Shown here piece by piece: positions 1 through 11,499 of a stretch of DNA of 64,000 bases (its first letter is position 1; each line of letters starts with the position of its first letter). The notes below the pieces were generated by a model. It saw only the letters and a program-made list of their open reading frames with translations, was not told the origin of the DNA and searched no databases. Source of the stretch: Acanthochlamys bracteata (taxonomy: Eukaryota > Streptophyta > Magnoliopsida > Pandanales > Velloziaceae). The stretch spans positions 7,200,463 through 7,264,462 of the forward strand of contig CM034134.1 in the NCBI GenBank assembly GCA_019914995.1, in the 5' to 3' direction. The position numbers and the translations under genes were made by a program.

Positions 1-344
1 CAAGGGCGTATTTATCAACACCTCCAAATTCAAATTTTTTTAAACTCAATTTTAATATAAAATACATACAAAAATTAAATTAAAATTTTTTATTAATAAT
101 TTTTTAAAAAAACTTAAATTTACTATAAATAGTAAATTAATATATTAATTATATTTTATTAAATATTTTTATTTTTATTTTATTTCTTAAAAATTTATTT
201 TTAATTTTATTAAAATATATAAATTTATGTATTAAATAAAATAAAAATACAAAAAAATTCATTTAATGAGCGCTCCCAAACGCCATCTAAATTTACAAAC
301 ACGAAAGCTCAAGAGAAGAGTAATCAGAGAGAGATAACTACTAC
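1..344 (-). other. Partial intron 1 of the mitochondrial small heat-shock protein gene, with a MITE remnant
   Basis: On the minus strand this follows a GTAGT splice donor at 344-340 and runs off the left edge, so the acceptor and exon 2 are outside the window. It is extremely AT-rich. The ends of the stretch from about 4 to 290 resemble MITE termini seen elsewhere here: GGGCGTATTTATCAAC on the left, and CTCCCAAACGCC near 270-283 on the right. Inference: a miniature transposon sits inside the intron. Confidence 0.5.
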
Positions 345-600
345 CTGGGAGGAATCCAGGATGATCCCTATCAGGGAGGCGAGTAACCGAAGCATCGCGA
401 CTGCCACGGCGATCGACATCAATGCTCTGATCGTCATCCAGATCCCGTCTCTGAGCATTCGTATTGAAACACCTCACCGGCGACACACTCATCGCCGACG
501 CCGTCGATCGCCGGGCTTCAGCAGCCATCAGTCTCTCCAGGAGCTTTGCTGTAGTAGTAGATCTCCTCGCTGCAGCAATCATCGACGCCATCATTGTCAT
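345..600 (-). CDS. Mitochondrial small heat-shock protein (HSP20 family), first exon only
   Basis: This is the N-terminal exon of a nuclear gene for a mitochondrion-targeted small heat-shock protein, an ATP-independent chaperone of the matrix. The predicted peptide begins with a Ser/Ala/Arg-rich presequence. It then has the segment RCFNTNAQ followed by an acidic run and VDRR, which matches the N-terminal layout of plant HSP22/HSP23.6-type mitochondrial proteins (family knowledge). The exon ends ...HPGFLP plus one G at a CCCAG/GTAGT donor. A phase-1 junction there would regenerate the Asp of the DVFDPF block that follows in this family, which supports the boundary. The alpha-crystallin domain should lie in exon 2, outside the window. 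Three in-frame ATGs (600, 594, 591) crowd the start. The one at 591 gives MAS..., the usual family start. No stop or frameshift is visible. Confidence 0.72.
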
Positions 601-675
601 TGTTGATCCAACACTTCAGAGCCTTTGAGAATAGACTGAAGAAGATAGGGATCACCGAGTAAAAGCGTTGCAGGG

Positions 676-684
676 GTTATAGAG
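676..684 (-). promoter_or_regulatory. TATA-like box of the small heat-shock protein gene
   Basis: Read on the minus strand this is CTCTATAAC, about 80 bp upstream of the start codon and about 70 bp downstream of a heat-shock element. The spacing suits a TATA box with a short leader of 40-50 nt. Confidence 0.45.
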
Positions 685-742
685 GGTTTTAGCGAGAGAT
701 AAAAGGAGGATAGTAGTCGGTATGTTTTGTTCCACAAGACGA

Positions 743-765
743 GAATGGTGTGGAATGTTCTGGAC
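743..765 (-). promoter_or_regulatory. Heat-shock element cluster
   Basis: The + strand shows GAA at 743-745, GAA at 753-755, TTC at 758-760 and GA at 763-764. They follow the 5-bp phasing of the heat-shock factor site nGAAnnTTCnnGAAn, with one unit degenerate. It lies just upstream of the TATA-like box of the small heat-shock protein gene, which fits heat-shock factor control. Confidence 0.6.
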
Positions 766-1041
766 CGCAGAATAGTCTGTAATAGGACAAAAAGATAGTT
801 TATGTAAAAATAATTTTTGTACTTTTGAGCTATTATTTTCTCACTGTAAAACTCTAACCATTAGCGGTACTTTTATTTCTAACTTTCACACCAAATTTAT
901 TATAATAAAATTTAATTTCATACATTAATTATTATTTTAAAATTTATTTTTATAAAATTTAATATTATTTTTATTTAATTTAAACACACTTCAGTAGTTC
1001 TCATTCCGAAATATTCTGGTGTTTCTATCGGCTGGATTTCG

Positions 1042-1083
1042 GAATTTTCAACTTCGAAGCATCTGCAACAGAACATTCCAGAT
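1042..1083. promoter_or_regulatory. Second, distal group of heat-shock elements
   Basis: GAAttTTC lies at 1042-1049 and GAAcaTTCcaGA at 1071-1082. Both are correctly phased heat-shock element cores. They are about 450 bp upstream of the small heat-shock protein start and could act as a distal enhancer, or belong to another transcript reading rightward. Confidence 0.45.
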
Positions 1084-1089
1084 TATCAC

Positions 1090-1965
1090 GAGAATCATGG
1101 CGACAGGAGAGTAATGTAACAAGGTTCTAGACAAAAAATTCGCAAAATCAGGTCCCTACTAGCGTCGGCCCAACTATCACCGTAACTTTGTATATTTGAA
1201 TATATGGTTAAAAAATAAAATTAAAAAAATAAATTAAAAAAATAATAAAAATAATAAATTAATTATATTTAAATAGATGGATAAATAAATAAATAACGAA
1301 AGTAAATTTTTCATAAAAATTTAAATATTTTTTCTATTTATATTAATTTAATTTTTATTAATATAATTTTAAATTAATTTAATTAATATAATTTAAATTA
1401 ATTTTATTAATAAAATTTTTAAATTAATTTTTTATACTAATTTATTTTTTTTATTAATATTTGATATAATTTAACAAAATCACATAATATTTTAAATTAA
1501 AAAATTTGATCATATAATTTTATTATTTTTTCTATTAGCTAAAATTAATTAAATTTAAATAAATATAAAAATTAAAAATTATTATAATAAATAATAACAC
1601 ATATTAATTAAACAAATATTAATTAAAAATATCTAATTAAAATAAATATTAAATAATTAAAAAATAAAAAAAATGAAAAGATAAGAAAGGAAGCATCTTG
1701 TCATTATTCACTATCTATTCACTACCATCGTCCCTTTTTTATTTTAATAAAATAAAAATAAATATAATTAAAATAGTAAAATATTTTACACCACCATCGT
1801 TCACTGCCAAAACTTATAATCCAAACAATGGACCTGCAATTTAAGACCCACAAATATAAACTGCGAACAAATATTTGAAAAATCTGTAACAACATCCCGA
1901 CTTCATAACAGCAGCAACCAATGGTGGATTGATCGGAGTTGGCTTGAGATCTGGTCATCAGCATC
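1090..1965. other. AT-rich intergenic DNA
   Basis: A very AT-rich stretch with many runs of A and T. I see no gene-like ORF, RNA gene or clear terminal repeats. Confidence 0.5.
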
Positions 1966-1980
1966 GCTGATCACCTCATC

Positions 1981-2380
1981 GATGCAGTTGATTCTTCCAC
2001 TTCCACTCCGCATGCTCTTTATGGCGCTGCGCCACCGTTTATCATTGCCGCCGCCGCTCCTTTGTTACCTATCTCATCGAGCAAGGCGATAACAAGCCGA
2101 TCTCGACAACCTGTTCAAACCATCCGGTTACGCTCTTGGCTGCAGCGGGATATTTCCTTCCGCTGCGAGCGAGTGGCACGTTTTCGACTGCTCTCATGGT
2201 TGGATTCGCTTCACTGATCACTACGGCTGCGCTCGTGTTAACTACCTTTCTTCGGTTACAAATTGAGCTTCCGTCCGTTACAACTTTACCTCGAATCAAG
2301 AAAATATTCCATGGAGAAGAGGGAGAGGGAGTAGAAGAAGAAGAGCAAACCAAAAGAAGAATTCAAGGAGGAGCTTAGAC
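1981..2380 (+). other. GC-richer, coding-like island of unknown identity
   Basis: Base composition shifts abruptly from AT-rich to about half GC. Two overlapping plus-strand frames stay open. One, 2136-2378 (80 codons), has a hydrophobic Ala/Leu-rich stretch in its first half and an acidic, Glu-rich end. No frame is open across the island, no known motif is visible, and an antisense frame at 2069-2353 is also open. It may be a gene fragment, an untranslated exon or a pseudogene piece. I do not recognise it. Confidence 0.25.
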
Positions 2381-2589
2381 GGTTGTATGTTTTACGGGTT
2401 CGAATGAGCATGGAATGCCATTCGGTTTCCTTTCGGAAATGTCGATGAGGGCTCTGCTTTGGCAGGTTTGTTTATAGTCTCCTTACCCTGTTAACAATCC
2501 TGATTGTGTTGATGGTGTTATATGGTAGTGCGCACATTTGGCGTTCACCCGAGCAGGAGTAAAACTGGTTAATTTTGGTTTACAGACCT

Positions 2590-2790
2590 ACGTCCGTTTT
2601 GGAAGTAATTTTGAATTTAGAATATAAAATAGTTTTATTTTTTTATTTTTAAAAAAATAATAAAAATATATAATAAAATTTTTTTATTATATAAAATTTT
2701 TTTATATTTTTAAAATTTTAAAATAAAATTTTAAATATTTATAAAATTTATTAAAAATTATTTTTTTGTTAAGTTAAACCAAACGCACTT
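2590..2790. mobile_element. AT-rich MITE (dispersed GTTTGG-end family)
   Basis: The left end CGTCCGTTTTGGAAGTAA and the right end AACCAAACGCACTT are imperfect inverted repeats around a 200-bp A/T core. The core contains AATAAAAATATATAATAAAA and TTATATAAAATTTTTTTA. The same core recurs at 5520, 32515, 33156, 39860, 41996 and 45065. Confidence 0.5.
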
Positions 2791-2904
2791 CATTATTGAA
2801 ACTTTTCCAACCTCGGAGTCATTGAAACTTTTGTCGGTTGTGAATGAAAACTTTGTATTTGGTTGGTATAAGATCAGGGAGAGTTAGTTTTAGATAGTTT
2901 AGTT

Positions 2905-4430
2905 TACAGAAGTTCAAGTGGAGGATTAGCCTGAGAGGTATTTGGATAACTGGTCTTAATATTTACAAGCTAGATAAGAGTAAGACATAGAAGACTAATA
3001 GGTAACCTATGAGGTTGAATCCCTTTTTAGGTCTTAATATTGTTGTTGCTTTCCTATTTTCTGAAATTTCAGATGAATGCAAATCTGAATTTTTTATATT
3101 CACGAATAATGGCTTTACTTAGTTTTGGTTTACAGAAGTTCAAGTGGAGGATTAGCCTGAGAGGTATTTGGACAACTGGTCTTAATGTTTACAAGCTAGA
3201 CAAGAGTAAGACATAAAAGACTAATAGATAACCTATGAGGTTGGATCCCTTTTTAGGTCTTAATGTTGTTGTTGCTTTCCTATTTTTTGAAATTTCAGAT
3301 GAATGCAAACCCGAATTCTTTATATTCACGAATAATGGCTATACTTAGTTTTGGTTTACAGAAGTTCAAGTGGAGGATTAGCCTGAGAGGTATTTGGACA
3401 ACTGGTCTTAATGTTTACAAGCTAGACAAGAGTAAGACATAGAAGACTAATAGATAACCTATGAGGTTGGATCCCTCTTTAGGTCTTAATGTTGTTATTG
3501 CTTTCCTATTTTCTGAAATTTCAGATGAATGCAAATCCGAATTCTTTATATTCACGAATAATGGCTTTAGTTAGTTTTGGTTTACAGAAGTTCAAGTGGA
3601 GGATTAGCCTGAGAGGTATTTGGACAATTGGTCTTAATGTTTACAAGCTAAACAAGAGTAAGACATAGAAGACTAATAGATAACCTATGAGGTTGGATCC
3701 CTTTTAGGTCTTAATGTTGTTGTTGCTTTCCTGTTTTCTGAAATTTCAGATGAATGCAAACCCGAATTCTTTATATTCACGAATAATGGCTTTACTTAGT
3801 TTTGGTTTACAGAAGTTCCAAGTGGAGGATTAGCCTGAGAGGTATTTGGATAACTGGTCTTAATGTTTACAAGCTAGACAAGAGTAAGACATAGAAGACT
3901 AATAGGTAACCTATGAGGTTGGATCCCTTTTTAGGTCTTAATGTTGTTGTTGCTTTCCTGTTTTCTGAAATTTCAGATGAATGCAAACCCGAATTCTTTA
4001 TATTCACGAATAATGGCTTTACTTAGTTTTGGTTTACAGAAGTTCAAGTGGAGGATTAGCCTGAGAGGTATTTGGACAACTGGTCTTAATGTTTACAAGC
4101 TAGACAAGAGTAAGACATAGAAGACTAATAGATAACCTATGAGGTTGGATCCCTTTTTAGGTCTTAATGTTGTTGTTGCTTTTCTATTTTCTGAAATTTC
4201 AGATGAATGCAAACCCGAATTCTTTATATTCAGGAATAATAGCTTTACTAAGTTTTGGTTTACAGAAGTTCAAGTGGAGGATTAGCCTAAGAGGTATTTG
4301 GACAACTGGTCTTAATGTTTACAAGCTAGACAAGAGTAAGACATAGAAGACTAATAGATAACCTATAAGGTTGGATCCCTTTTTAGGTCTTAATGCAAAC
4401 CCGAATTCTTTATATTCACGAATAATGGCT
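2905..4430 (+). repeat. Tandem repeat, about seven copies of a 226-bp unit
   Basis: The phrase TACAGAAGTTCAAGTGGAGG starts at 2905, 3131, 3357, 3583, 3808 (one inserted C), 4035 and 4261, so the period is 225-227 bp. The last copy lacks about 40 bp of its second half. Copies differ by scattered single-base changes. Each unit carries a pyrimidine-rich tract ending TGAAATTTCAG immediately before ATGAATGCAAA. From that ATG a 47-codon frame runs across the unit junction to a stop after KLDKSKT. It is intact in most copies (for example from 3073 and 3299) and frameshifted where the extra C occurs. GAG/GTATTT within the unit resembles a splice donor. I do not recognise the unit. It may be a local minisatellite or an amplified exon. 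Confidence 0.9.
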
Positions 4431-4439
4431 CTATTTAAA

Positions 4440-5510
4440 TAGCTTAAAAATAATTTTATTTAAAAAGGTTTTAGGATATAAATTTGTAATTATGTGTATA
4501 ATATTTATGATGTAAAATTTATTCATTTTTATAAATTTTAAAAACAATTATATTATTATGCATAATTTTTTTTGAACTTTAAATAGTTTAAAAACTCTTT
4601 TAAGATATGTAGGATTCCAAACAGCGCTAATATCCGTGATTGTCATGTTATGAAACCAAAGTGAGTGTATGAAATGGGCATCTACGATCTTGAAATAAGA
4701 CCAAAAACCTCATCGTCGAAGCAATTCTCGAGCAACGCCTCCTTCGTAGTAGATTGGTTCAAATGCTAGACTTTTATGTTTGTTCATGGAATCTTTAGCT
4801 TATCACAAGCTGTGCTTATGTCTCTTCAGTTTTGCTATGTACTTTCGCTTTAAACATTGCGAAAACTACAAGTAAGTGTGATGTTAATTATACTGGTGTG
4901 AGTCAAAATATTATGTATAATTTTATCTATACTGTATACATACTTGTAACAAGTTATACTTGTAAATGTAAGAACACACTTGAAAATTTTACGCAGTATC
5001 AAAATATCAGAATTAGTTCGTACCAAACCCTAACTACCTCTGTCGACTAGATACAACCTCCGCCAATCTGATTAGATTTGATAAATCCAACCAACCAAAT
5101 CCAGCCATATCAATCAAATCCAACCAAATTCGCTAGATTTGCACACTCAACTTCGCTCTCTCTTCTTAGACGCCGATCAAAGTCACCGGCCTTCATATCA
5201 CTTGGATGATTTTCTTCTTATGCGCACTCGCGTGCTCTCTCCCACTCCTGCTCACTCCCTCTCACACTTGCTCGCTCTCGTCGCTCACTTGCCCGTCGTC
5301 CTTATTTTTCTTCTTCTTTCCACCAAAATTGCAGTGTGGCAGAGAAAGAAGCAACATCACTAATCATTAAGGAGATTTCCAGCATCGTTCGAATCGATTC
5401 AGAAATTACCGATTCGGAGGCTAATTTAATCCGAATTTGTAAATAACCCATTCAGGCAAATCATATTGATTGGTATTGATCAGAACGGTTTTCAGATTAA
5501 TTCGTTGAAC
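4440..5510. other. Intergenic stretch, no convincing gene
   Basis: Short open frames exist at 4832-5050 and 5139-5363, but neither has protein-like composition or a recognisable motif. The 5139-5363 frame is a CTC/TCT-rich, leader-like sequence. Nothing else is supported. Confidence 0.5.
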
Positions 5511-5519
5511 TGCTATCTT

Positions 5520-5791
5520 GTTTTTTTGGAAAGAGAATATTTCATTAGACTATTAAAGAACATTTGCGAGTATTTTGGAAATAAAATTTTTCTAAAACAT
5601 AGAATATTTTATTTTTTAAAAACAAACTCTATTTTTTTATATTTTAATAATTAAATTTTACTATAGAATTTTTTTATACTTTTTAATATTTAAATAAATT
5701 TTTAGAAGTTTATAAAAAATATATTGAAAAATATGAACTGAAAAATTGAAAAGCTATTCGTGTGAAATGAAATGGCAAACGCTTCCTAACC
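5520..5791. mobile_element. AT-rich MITE copy
   Basis: It carries the same AT core as the element at 2590 (TTTTTATACTTTTTAATATTT, then AAAAATATGAACTGAAAAA). The right terminus GGCAAACGCTTCC is inverted relative to a TTTTTTTGGAAAG-type left end. The boundaries are approximate. Confidence 0.45.
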
Positions 5792-5881
5792 ACGTACACA
5801 CTTCTCAAAATTTGCAAATTCCCCGAATCTCAATTCAGATTTATTCACAAACTTAAATCAATTTGAACAAAAGACTTAGCA

Positions 5882-6158
5882 ATGGTGAAGTTGTTCTCCG
5901 ACGTCGTATGTTTCTTCTTCTAGCAACTTCATTGATGTCTCAGCCTGCTCCATTTCCAACTACTTTTGTAACTTTAATGGGCTATAAATGGCGTTGAGCT
6001 TACCTACACAACAGAATGTTGGACAAAAACTTGACCCTTGCTCACTTCACCGGCCGACCGATAGTTCCGATTCAATCAACAACCGCCATTCTTAAGGGAA
6101 CTAACGATCTCAACGCATGGGAACTCATGATCGATTTCTCTCATCATGAGATCATCGT
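5882..6158 (+). other. Possible start of an unidentified gene
   Basis: ATG at 5882 opens MVKLFSDV and is followed directly by a GTATGT donor-like sequence. A second open stretch (6016-6158) reads ...TAILKGTNDLNAWEL.... I cannot connect these into a model or assign a family. The tract at 6159 then interrupts any continuation. Confidence 0.2.
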
Positions 6159-9100
6159 TGTCACGTCCCCACCCAAGAGCTATAACCGATATTGGACTAA
6201 ATCAAGCCCAAGCAAGATTCAGTCCAATAAGCCTACAAGGATTGATTTCAAAACAATACGTGAAGAATTTTCCCCAAAAAAAAAAAATTCCGCAAAACCT
6301 CCTTTAAAAAATTAAGAGAAAATCTAATTGAAATAAACTAAAACCAGAATACCACAAGTTCTTATAAACTACACAAAGGAAAAATAAAAATATGCAAAGA
6401 CTTAACAATTTATACACCGCTACATGCGGCAATAAATCTCAACAAAAGAAAAAAATAATAAATCAACAATCAGTTGTCAAGCCGATAATTTACAAACAAT
6501 AGTAAAAATAGTACATTTTTTCGAGTGCTATAGAGCCAACTAAATAATATATAAGAACGCATAAACATATCATCATTACATCTCTCCGATTCATGATAGG
6601 TTCCGCTAACTCGAACTCAGCCCTGCAATAACTATAGCCAAAGAAAGAAAAGACTGAGTTCAGTCTCAGTGAGATAATAAATTAGAGATACACTATTTAA
6701 AGTTTCTAATGTATTATCCTATCATTATTTCTCTGTATATCTATATGAAGTAAATGTTACGATAGATCAGACCATAAAACCGTCCCACACCGATCTAGTT
6801 CTACTAAGGACAGATGTAGATAGCATGACATGCAACACAAACTCTTTCTTCATAACAAATAATTATGTTATAAGAGTTCTCAATTCTTACATTTTCATAT
6901 TCATACACGCGTAATAAATATGCAAAACACACATCCTAATGTTATTTATATGCATACATATGTCTATCAATACGAAATATACCTATAGCTCATCCACTCA
7001 AACATATTAAATGCAATGTGCGTCATGCACTAAGGAGTTCAAGTCATATAATCAAGTGATAGATTGGAACCATATCTCCAACTCGCATTATAATGGTAAC
7101 AATAGACACATATGCACGCGAGTAAGAGAATAAGCTATATACATTCTATGCCTCAATTAAAACCTCATACATTTGCCTTTACTTATCTCGTGTAGCAAGT
7201 TATAAAAAAACAGACATACATAATTATATGCAATATATATCAAGTATATCTATATTATTTATATGTAAGGCTATGCATACATAAGTATCTATATCTATGA
7301 TATATCATTTGTCAGAAAATCAAGTTGGGGTAAAAGGTCAATGCATGTCTATACCATCTGCATATGTCATCGTGCGTGCACATGTATCTATCTACAGGAC
7401 ATTACACTGATCAAAAAATCAGGATAATAATCATAATACAAAGAGCGATACTCAGTCTCAAACTCAATCTAACAACAAGGCTATTCCTGCTTCGGCGAGG
7501 TACAACCATCCTGAGTGATTGAATCGGATAGACCGTGGTATCGCACCCACGCATATGGACCTAACAATACTATGGCAATAGGTGGATGCTCGCCCTACAC
7601 TCATTGCGGCCCTAATTTCGGCCATTGACTCGCCTGCCCTCATGTAGCGCAAGTGCCTATATATAAGGTCAACCGAACTCAAGCCTCTACAGGCATCAGT
7701 CATAGGTTATATGCATAGCATATGTTTATGATCAACTAGACATAAAGTCTCCATCAATTACATTCATAACTATATGTTTATATGCATGTGCGTATAGAAT
7801 TTCGTATAATCTATGCTTGAAAAATCATATGCAAGCAACCAATGAATAGCATTCGCACATAATTAATGTTATCATATATCATGTTGAAAGAATTTATCAT
7901 TTTCTATACACATGTTCCATAAGTGAATTATGCATGTAATGCAAAAACCCATACAGTATAATTCATGCAATTATTTCTATCATGCTCTTATAAGTCACTC
8001 AACTCAATTATACTATCACAGCATACTAAGCCATTACTAGTAATAACATATATAACTAGTATCAAGATTTTTATACATATATGCAAATTCTGAGCATGCT
8101 AACATACTAATACTAAGGTCTATAGTTGTACTTAGCATAGATCATAACTGATATATATCTAAAATACCTAGTACATAATTCTTATATAGGTTAAGTGTTA
8201 TGCTAAACGTATAAAAGCATTCTAAACTTCTCATGCATTTGTATATCACTATTTCTAATTTGTATAACCTGCAATAATGGGATCCTTATCAACCATAAAA
8301 CTTAATTTCTAGCATGTTATCTTAATTACTATTATTGTCCTGATTTTATACAAGCATACACGCACATGCATTCTATGGCATGAAGGATTGGATCTCATTA
8401 TGCACTGAAATTGACAAGTTATACTGGAGGTTTCAAAACAGATGTTACTTGCACTGCAAAATTAAAGGCAAAGCTAAGAAGCTAGACGCACATAACCCTC
8501 ACCTGAAGGTTCATGCAAATCTCTTAGACCTGCGGTTATCATCACGCCGTGCCATTAGTTCCAAATCTACATTCAATAATAGTTCATTAACCGATACCCA
8601 AATGCATTGCTTATACACATCCATATCCAAACATGTCCCAAATCAGTGCTAAGACACTATTGAATCCAAAATTCAATAACTACCCATCCAAGTCCACAAT
8701 CGTTAATTCATAGTTCTTGATTAGCGCTAGCGATTTAGAAAGCTTATCTGAATCAACAATCAATTCCAAGTCTAAATCGACATCGTAGCACGTTAACAAC
8801 CTTACCGATTATCAATCCAAGAACACCTATGGTAAAAGGATCAAGGCTAATCCCAATAATAAGTTCAAAATTTTAAAAAAAGGACAAAAAAGAGTATCAA
8901 AACTCGCATAAATTGTGACTCGAAGGCTCGCCGGATTTTGGTGAACTTCGACTACAGGGAGCATTCAGGTGGTTAAGAGATGTAGCTATAAAGCCGAACT
9001 CAAAACGAAAGACGATGAAACTCAAATCAAGAACCGGCAGCCGGAGTCGATCGATTCTCGGCGGCTTGGCAAATTGTGCGTTCCGACTCCAAAGCTAAAA

Positions 9101-9810
9101 TCTCGACCAATTGATAAAAGGAAAAACATCATCAATGTAAGGTGATGATGAACTGCTGCTCGAAGTGATGGAATCGCTGGCGAAGAGATTCCTACAAGCT
9201 TAGAGTTTTGCTGTCGGATCGAAATTAGTGGAAAGAGTCCTCCACAAGTGGCAGTGAAGAGGTTGGGGAGGGTAGAGGAGCCCCGGAGAAGGTCTGGAGG
9301 GCAAACTCTTGGTGGTCGGCGGCAAGGGAGAGCCAAATCAAGCACAGACAAAGAGGGGCTCGGGTGAGCTACGGGTGAAGAAGGGGGAAAATAAAAAGAT
9401 TAGGAGTAAGGAGAAAGATTAACCAAACTTCTGTGATTTCGTTCTCTGGTTCTCCGAACACCGACCTCAAAACTCATATCGTTACAACTGGTGATTTGAA
9501 ACAAATCAAAATAAAGATTAATTTCGTGGAACACTTTTCAATGCTTCCAACACTATCGCGACTTACAAATCCAGCCTTTATAAAGTGAAGAATTGAAAAT
9601 ACAATTCTGAACGGATGGCTGAAAGGAGATGGTAGGAGGAGATCTAGTGCGACAATGGCGATGGTCTAATGGTGAGGAAAAATGGTGTCAAGTGAAGAAG
9701 TCAAATCAAGTGTAAGCTGGAGATTACGAAAATGCACGATGGCGACTAAAGGGGCAGGAGAAGATGGCGGCGGCTGCCGATACTAGTTTTTTTTTTTTTT
9801 TTTTTTGTAA
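6159..9810. repeat. Long ORF-poor tract, probably a degenerate non-autonomous retroelement
   Basis: The tract begins TGTCACGTCCCCACCC, the TGTCACG-type terminus of a common class of plant non-coding repeats. It is dominated by short ATG/CAT-rich words and has no retroviral coding domain. The part from about 8900 to 9800 becomes GC-richer and CCGGCG-like, and a homopolymer T run follows at 9788-9807. I could not find a matching right terminus or a target-site duplication. The label rests on overall character and the left terminus only. The small frames inside it (7464-7703, 8380-8652, 9022-9351) show no family features. Confidence 0.3.
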
Positions 9811-10802
9811 AAAAATTTTAAGCGTAAAGAAAAAGATTGAAATTGATGAATGATAGATTAAGAAAGAATCAATTAGATGAAAATAATTTTCAAAATTAAT
9901 TAATTCGATGCCATTAAATAATTGATAGATGTATGACAATAGAATTAAATATTATAAATGATGATATATAGTGTTAGATAGGTGAATATATATAGACTGT
10001 ATATAACGGACTTGTCTTACATATAGCCCAATAATATAATATAATAGTTTTATTGTCATTTATTTAAATCTTGAGTATCGACTTGGAGCTGTTTTTCTAA
10101 AGCTAGCAAGATGCTAGGGCAAACTATGACCTATATAGATTAGCTAATTCTTTTACATGCTCATATTTTACACAGGAACAACAGCAAAAGCAACTTGAGT
10201 TAATCCTAACAATCGGTAAGGCAGGAAAGCTATTTGAAAACAAGCGAAGGCTTAAGGAGCGTATTACAATTGGAAATAACAACTTAGTTTCTAACATTGA
10301 AGTTCTGAGCCAAGCAAAAGTTCAATGACTTAGTTGCACCATCAATGCTCATCTATACAAACGCATACGAAAAATCTTAGTTTGTAGCCAAAGCAACACA
10401 CATGTACATCAGTTTAATTAGGAGCTTTCCTTTTTATCCATGATCATTGTTATGGCAATGGTTTGAAAGAATCCAACATTAGCTTATGCATATTTCCTTC
10501 AACATTGATGCTCGACACCAAAAAAATTTGAGTTTTCAATAGCAAACTTTTGTTTCGATGATTTCAGCACTTTGGACGTTCCATTGATGTTTCATGTTTA
10601 TAAAAGATTGAATATGTGATTATTTTTATTTTACCGTTACATTGAAATTATTTAGACTAACTTCTATGAAGATGTGTTGACATTCATAAGCATTCTTCGA
10701 AAGTCTGAAGCTGTGTGCAATGAAAAAGAAGTTGTGCCAATGAGTCTTATTTCCTCAAATTATTGGAATTTTCTATGGTTCATCTCTGGACAATATTTTG
10801 TG
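9811..10802. other. Intergenic DNA with one exon-like segment
   Basis: Mostly AT-rich. TTTTACACAG at 10167-10176 looks like a splice acceptor. It is followed by a Gln-rich open stretch and then CG/GTAAGG, a donor-like site, at about 10214. No partner exon can be identified. Confidence 0.25.
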
Positions 10803-10807
10803 GTTCA

Positions 10808-10990
10808 TGATGAAAAACTATTTCAATTTTTATTCAAATTAATTCAATATACTTATAAGCACATATATGTAGACTCCTTATAATACTAAATAGGGAGAGT
10901 TTTAAGTAAATAAACATATCAGATATCTAAGATATATTATATAATTCTAAGAAAATATATCCAATATAATTATGTTGACTCACGCTAACA
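10808..10990 (-). repeat. 3' LTR of the minus-strand Copia element
   Basis: 183 bp, TG...CA ended, and alignable end to end with 15384-15560. Shared words include TTTCAATTTTTATTCAAATT and CTCCTTATAATACTAAATA. The sequence just inside it (minus strand, ...GACGAG) is a weak polypurine tract. Confidence 0.82.
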
Positions 10991-11087
10991 CTCGTCAACT
11001 TGACGCAAAAATATCATTAATGTTCAATTTATTCATTAAGTCATGAAATATTCTGCTTGATATTTTTTTTGTCAATATGTTTACTAA

Positions 11088-11340
11088 CTATGTTTTTGAA
11101 GTTACAAAAGGTACCTCAATCAATTTTAATTTTTTCTTAATAAAATGTCGATCCACCTCAACATATCTGGTACGATTATGCTGCACTGAATTATGAGCAA
11201 TATTTATTGCGGCCTTATTATCACAGAACAGTTTCATAGAACTTTTAGGAGAAAAATCAAGCTCCATCGGCAACATTGAAGCCATAAAAGTTCATAAACT
11301 TCATGTATCATCCCTTTATATTCAGCATCAGCAAATGGTT
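11088..11340 (-). pseudogene. Copia RNase H fragment
   Basis: The minus-strand frame contains [14 protein letters not shown], then VQHNRT and [10 protein letters not shown], the conserved C-terminal RNase H motifs of Copia polyproteins. It is the last coding piece before the 3' LTR. The Asp of FCDN is kept. The frame is closed by stops on both sides. Confidence 0.85.
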
Positions 11341-11499
11341 GAGCAACCACATTCTTTTTTTTACTCCTCCATGTGATAGATTGCCATCAATAAACGTAAC
11401 ATAGATAGATATGGAGCGTCTATATGACTTATCTTCTGCGTAGTCTATATCATTAAATCCATCTATATTCAAATTGTTATATTTTTTAAATAGTAATTC

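Noticed and set aside
361..606. Plus-strand open frame of 81 codons
   Set aside because: It is the antisense shadow of the small heat-shock protein exon.
2905..4430. CRISPR-like regular array
   Set aside because: The whole 226-bp unit is repeated with no variable spacers, and the DNA is from a plant nucleus.
5139..5363. Ser/Leu/His-rich plus-strand frame
   Set aside because: Low-complexity CTC/TCT sequence without motif; more like a leader or random DNA.
9022..9351. 109-codon minus-strand frame
   Set aside because: No motif, and it lies inside the repeat-like tract; composition explains the openness.
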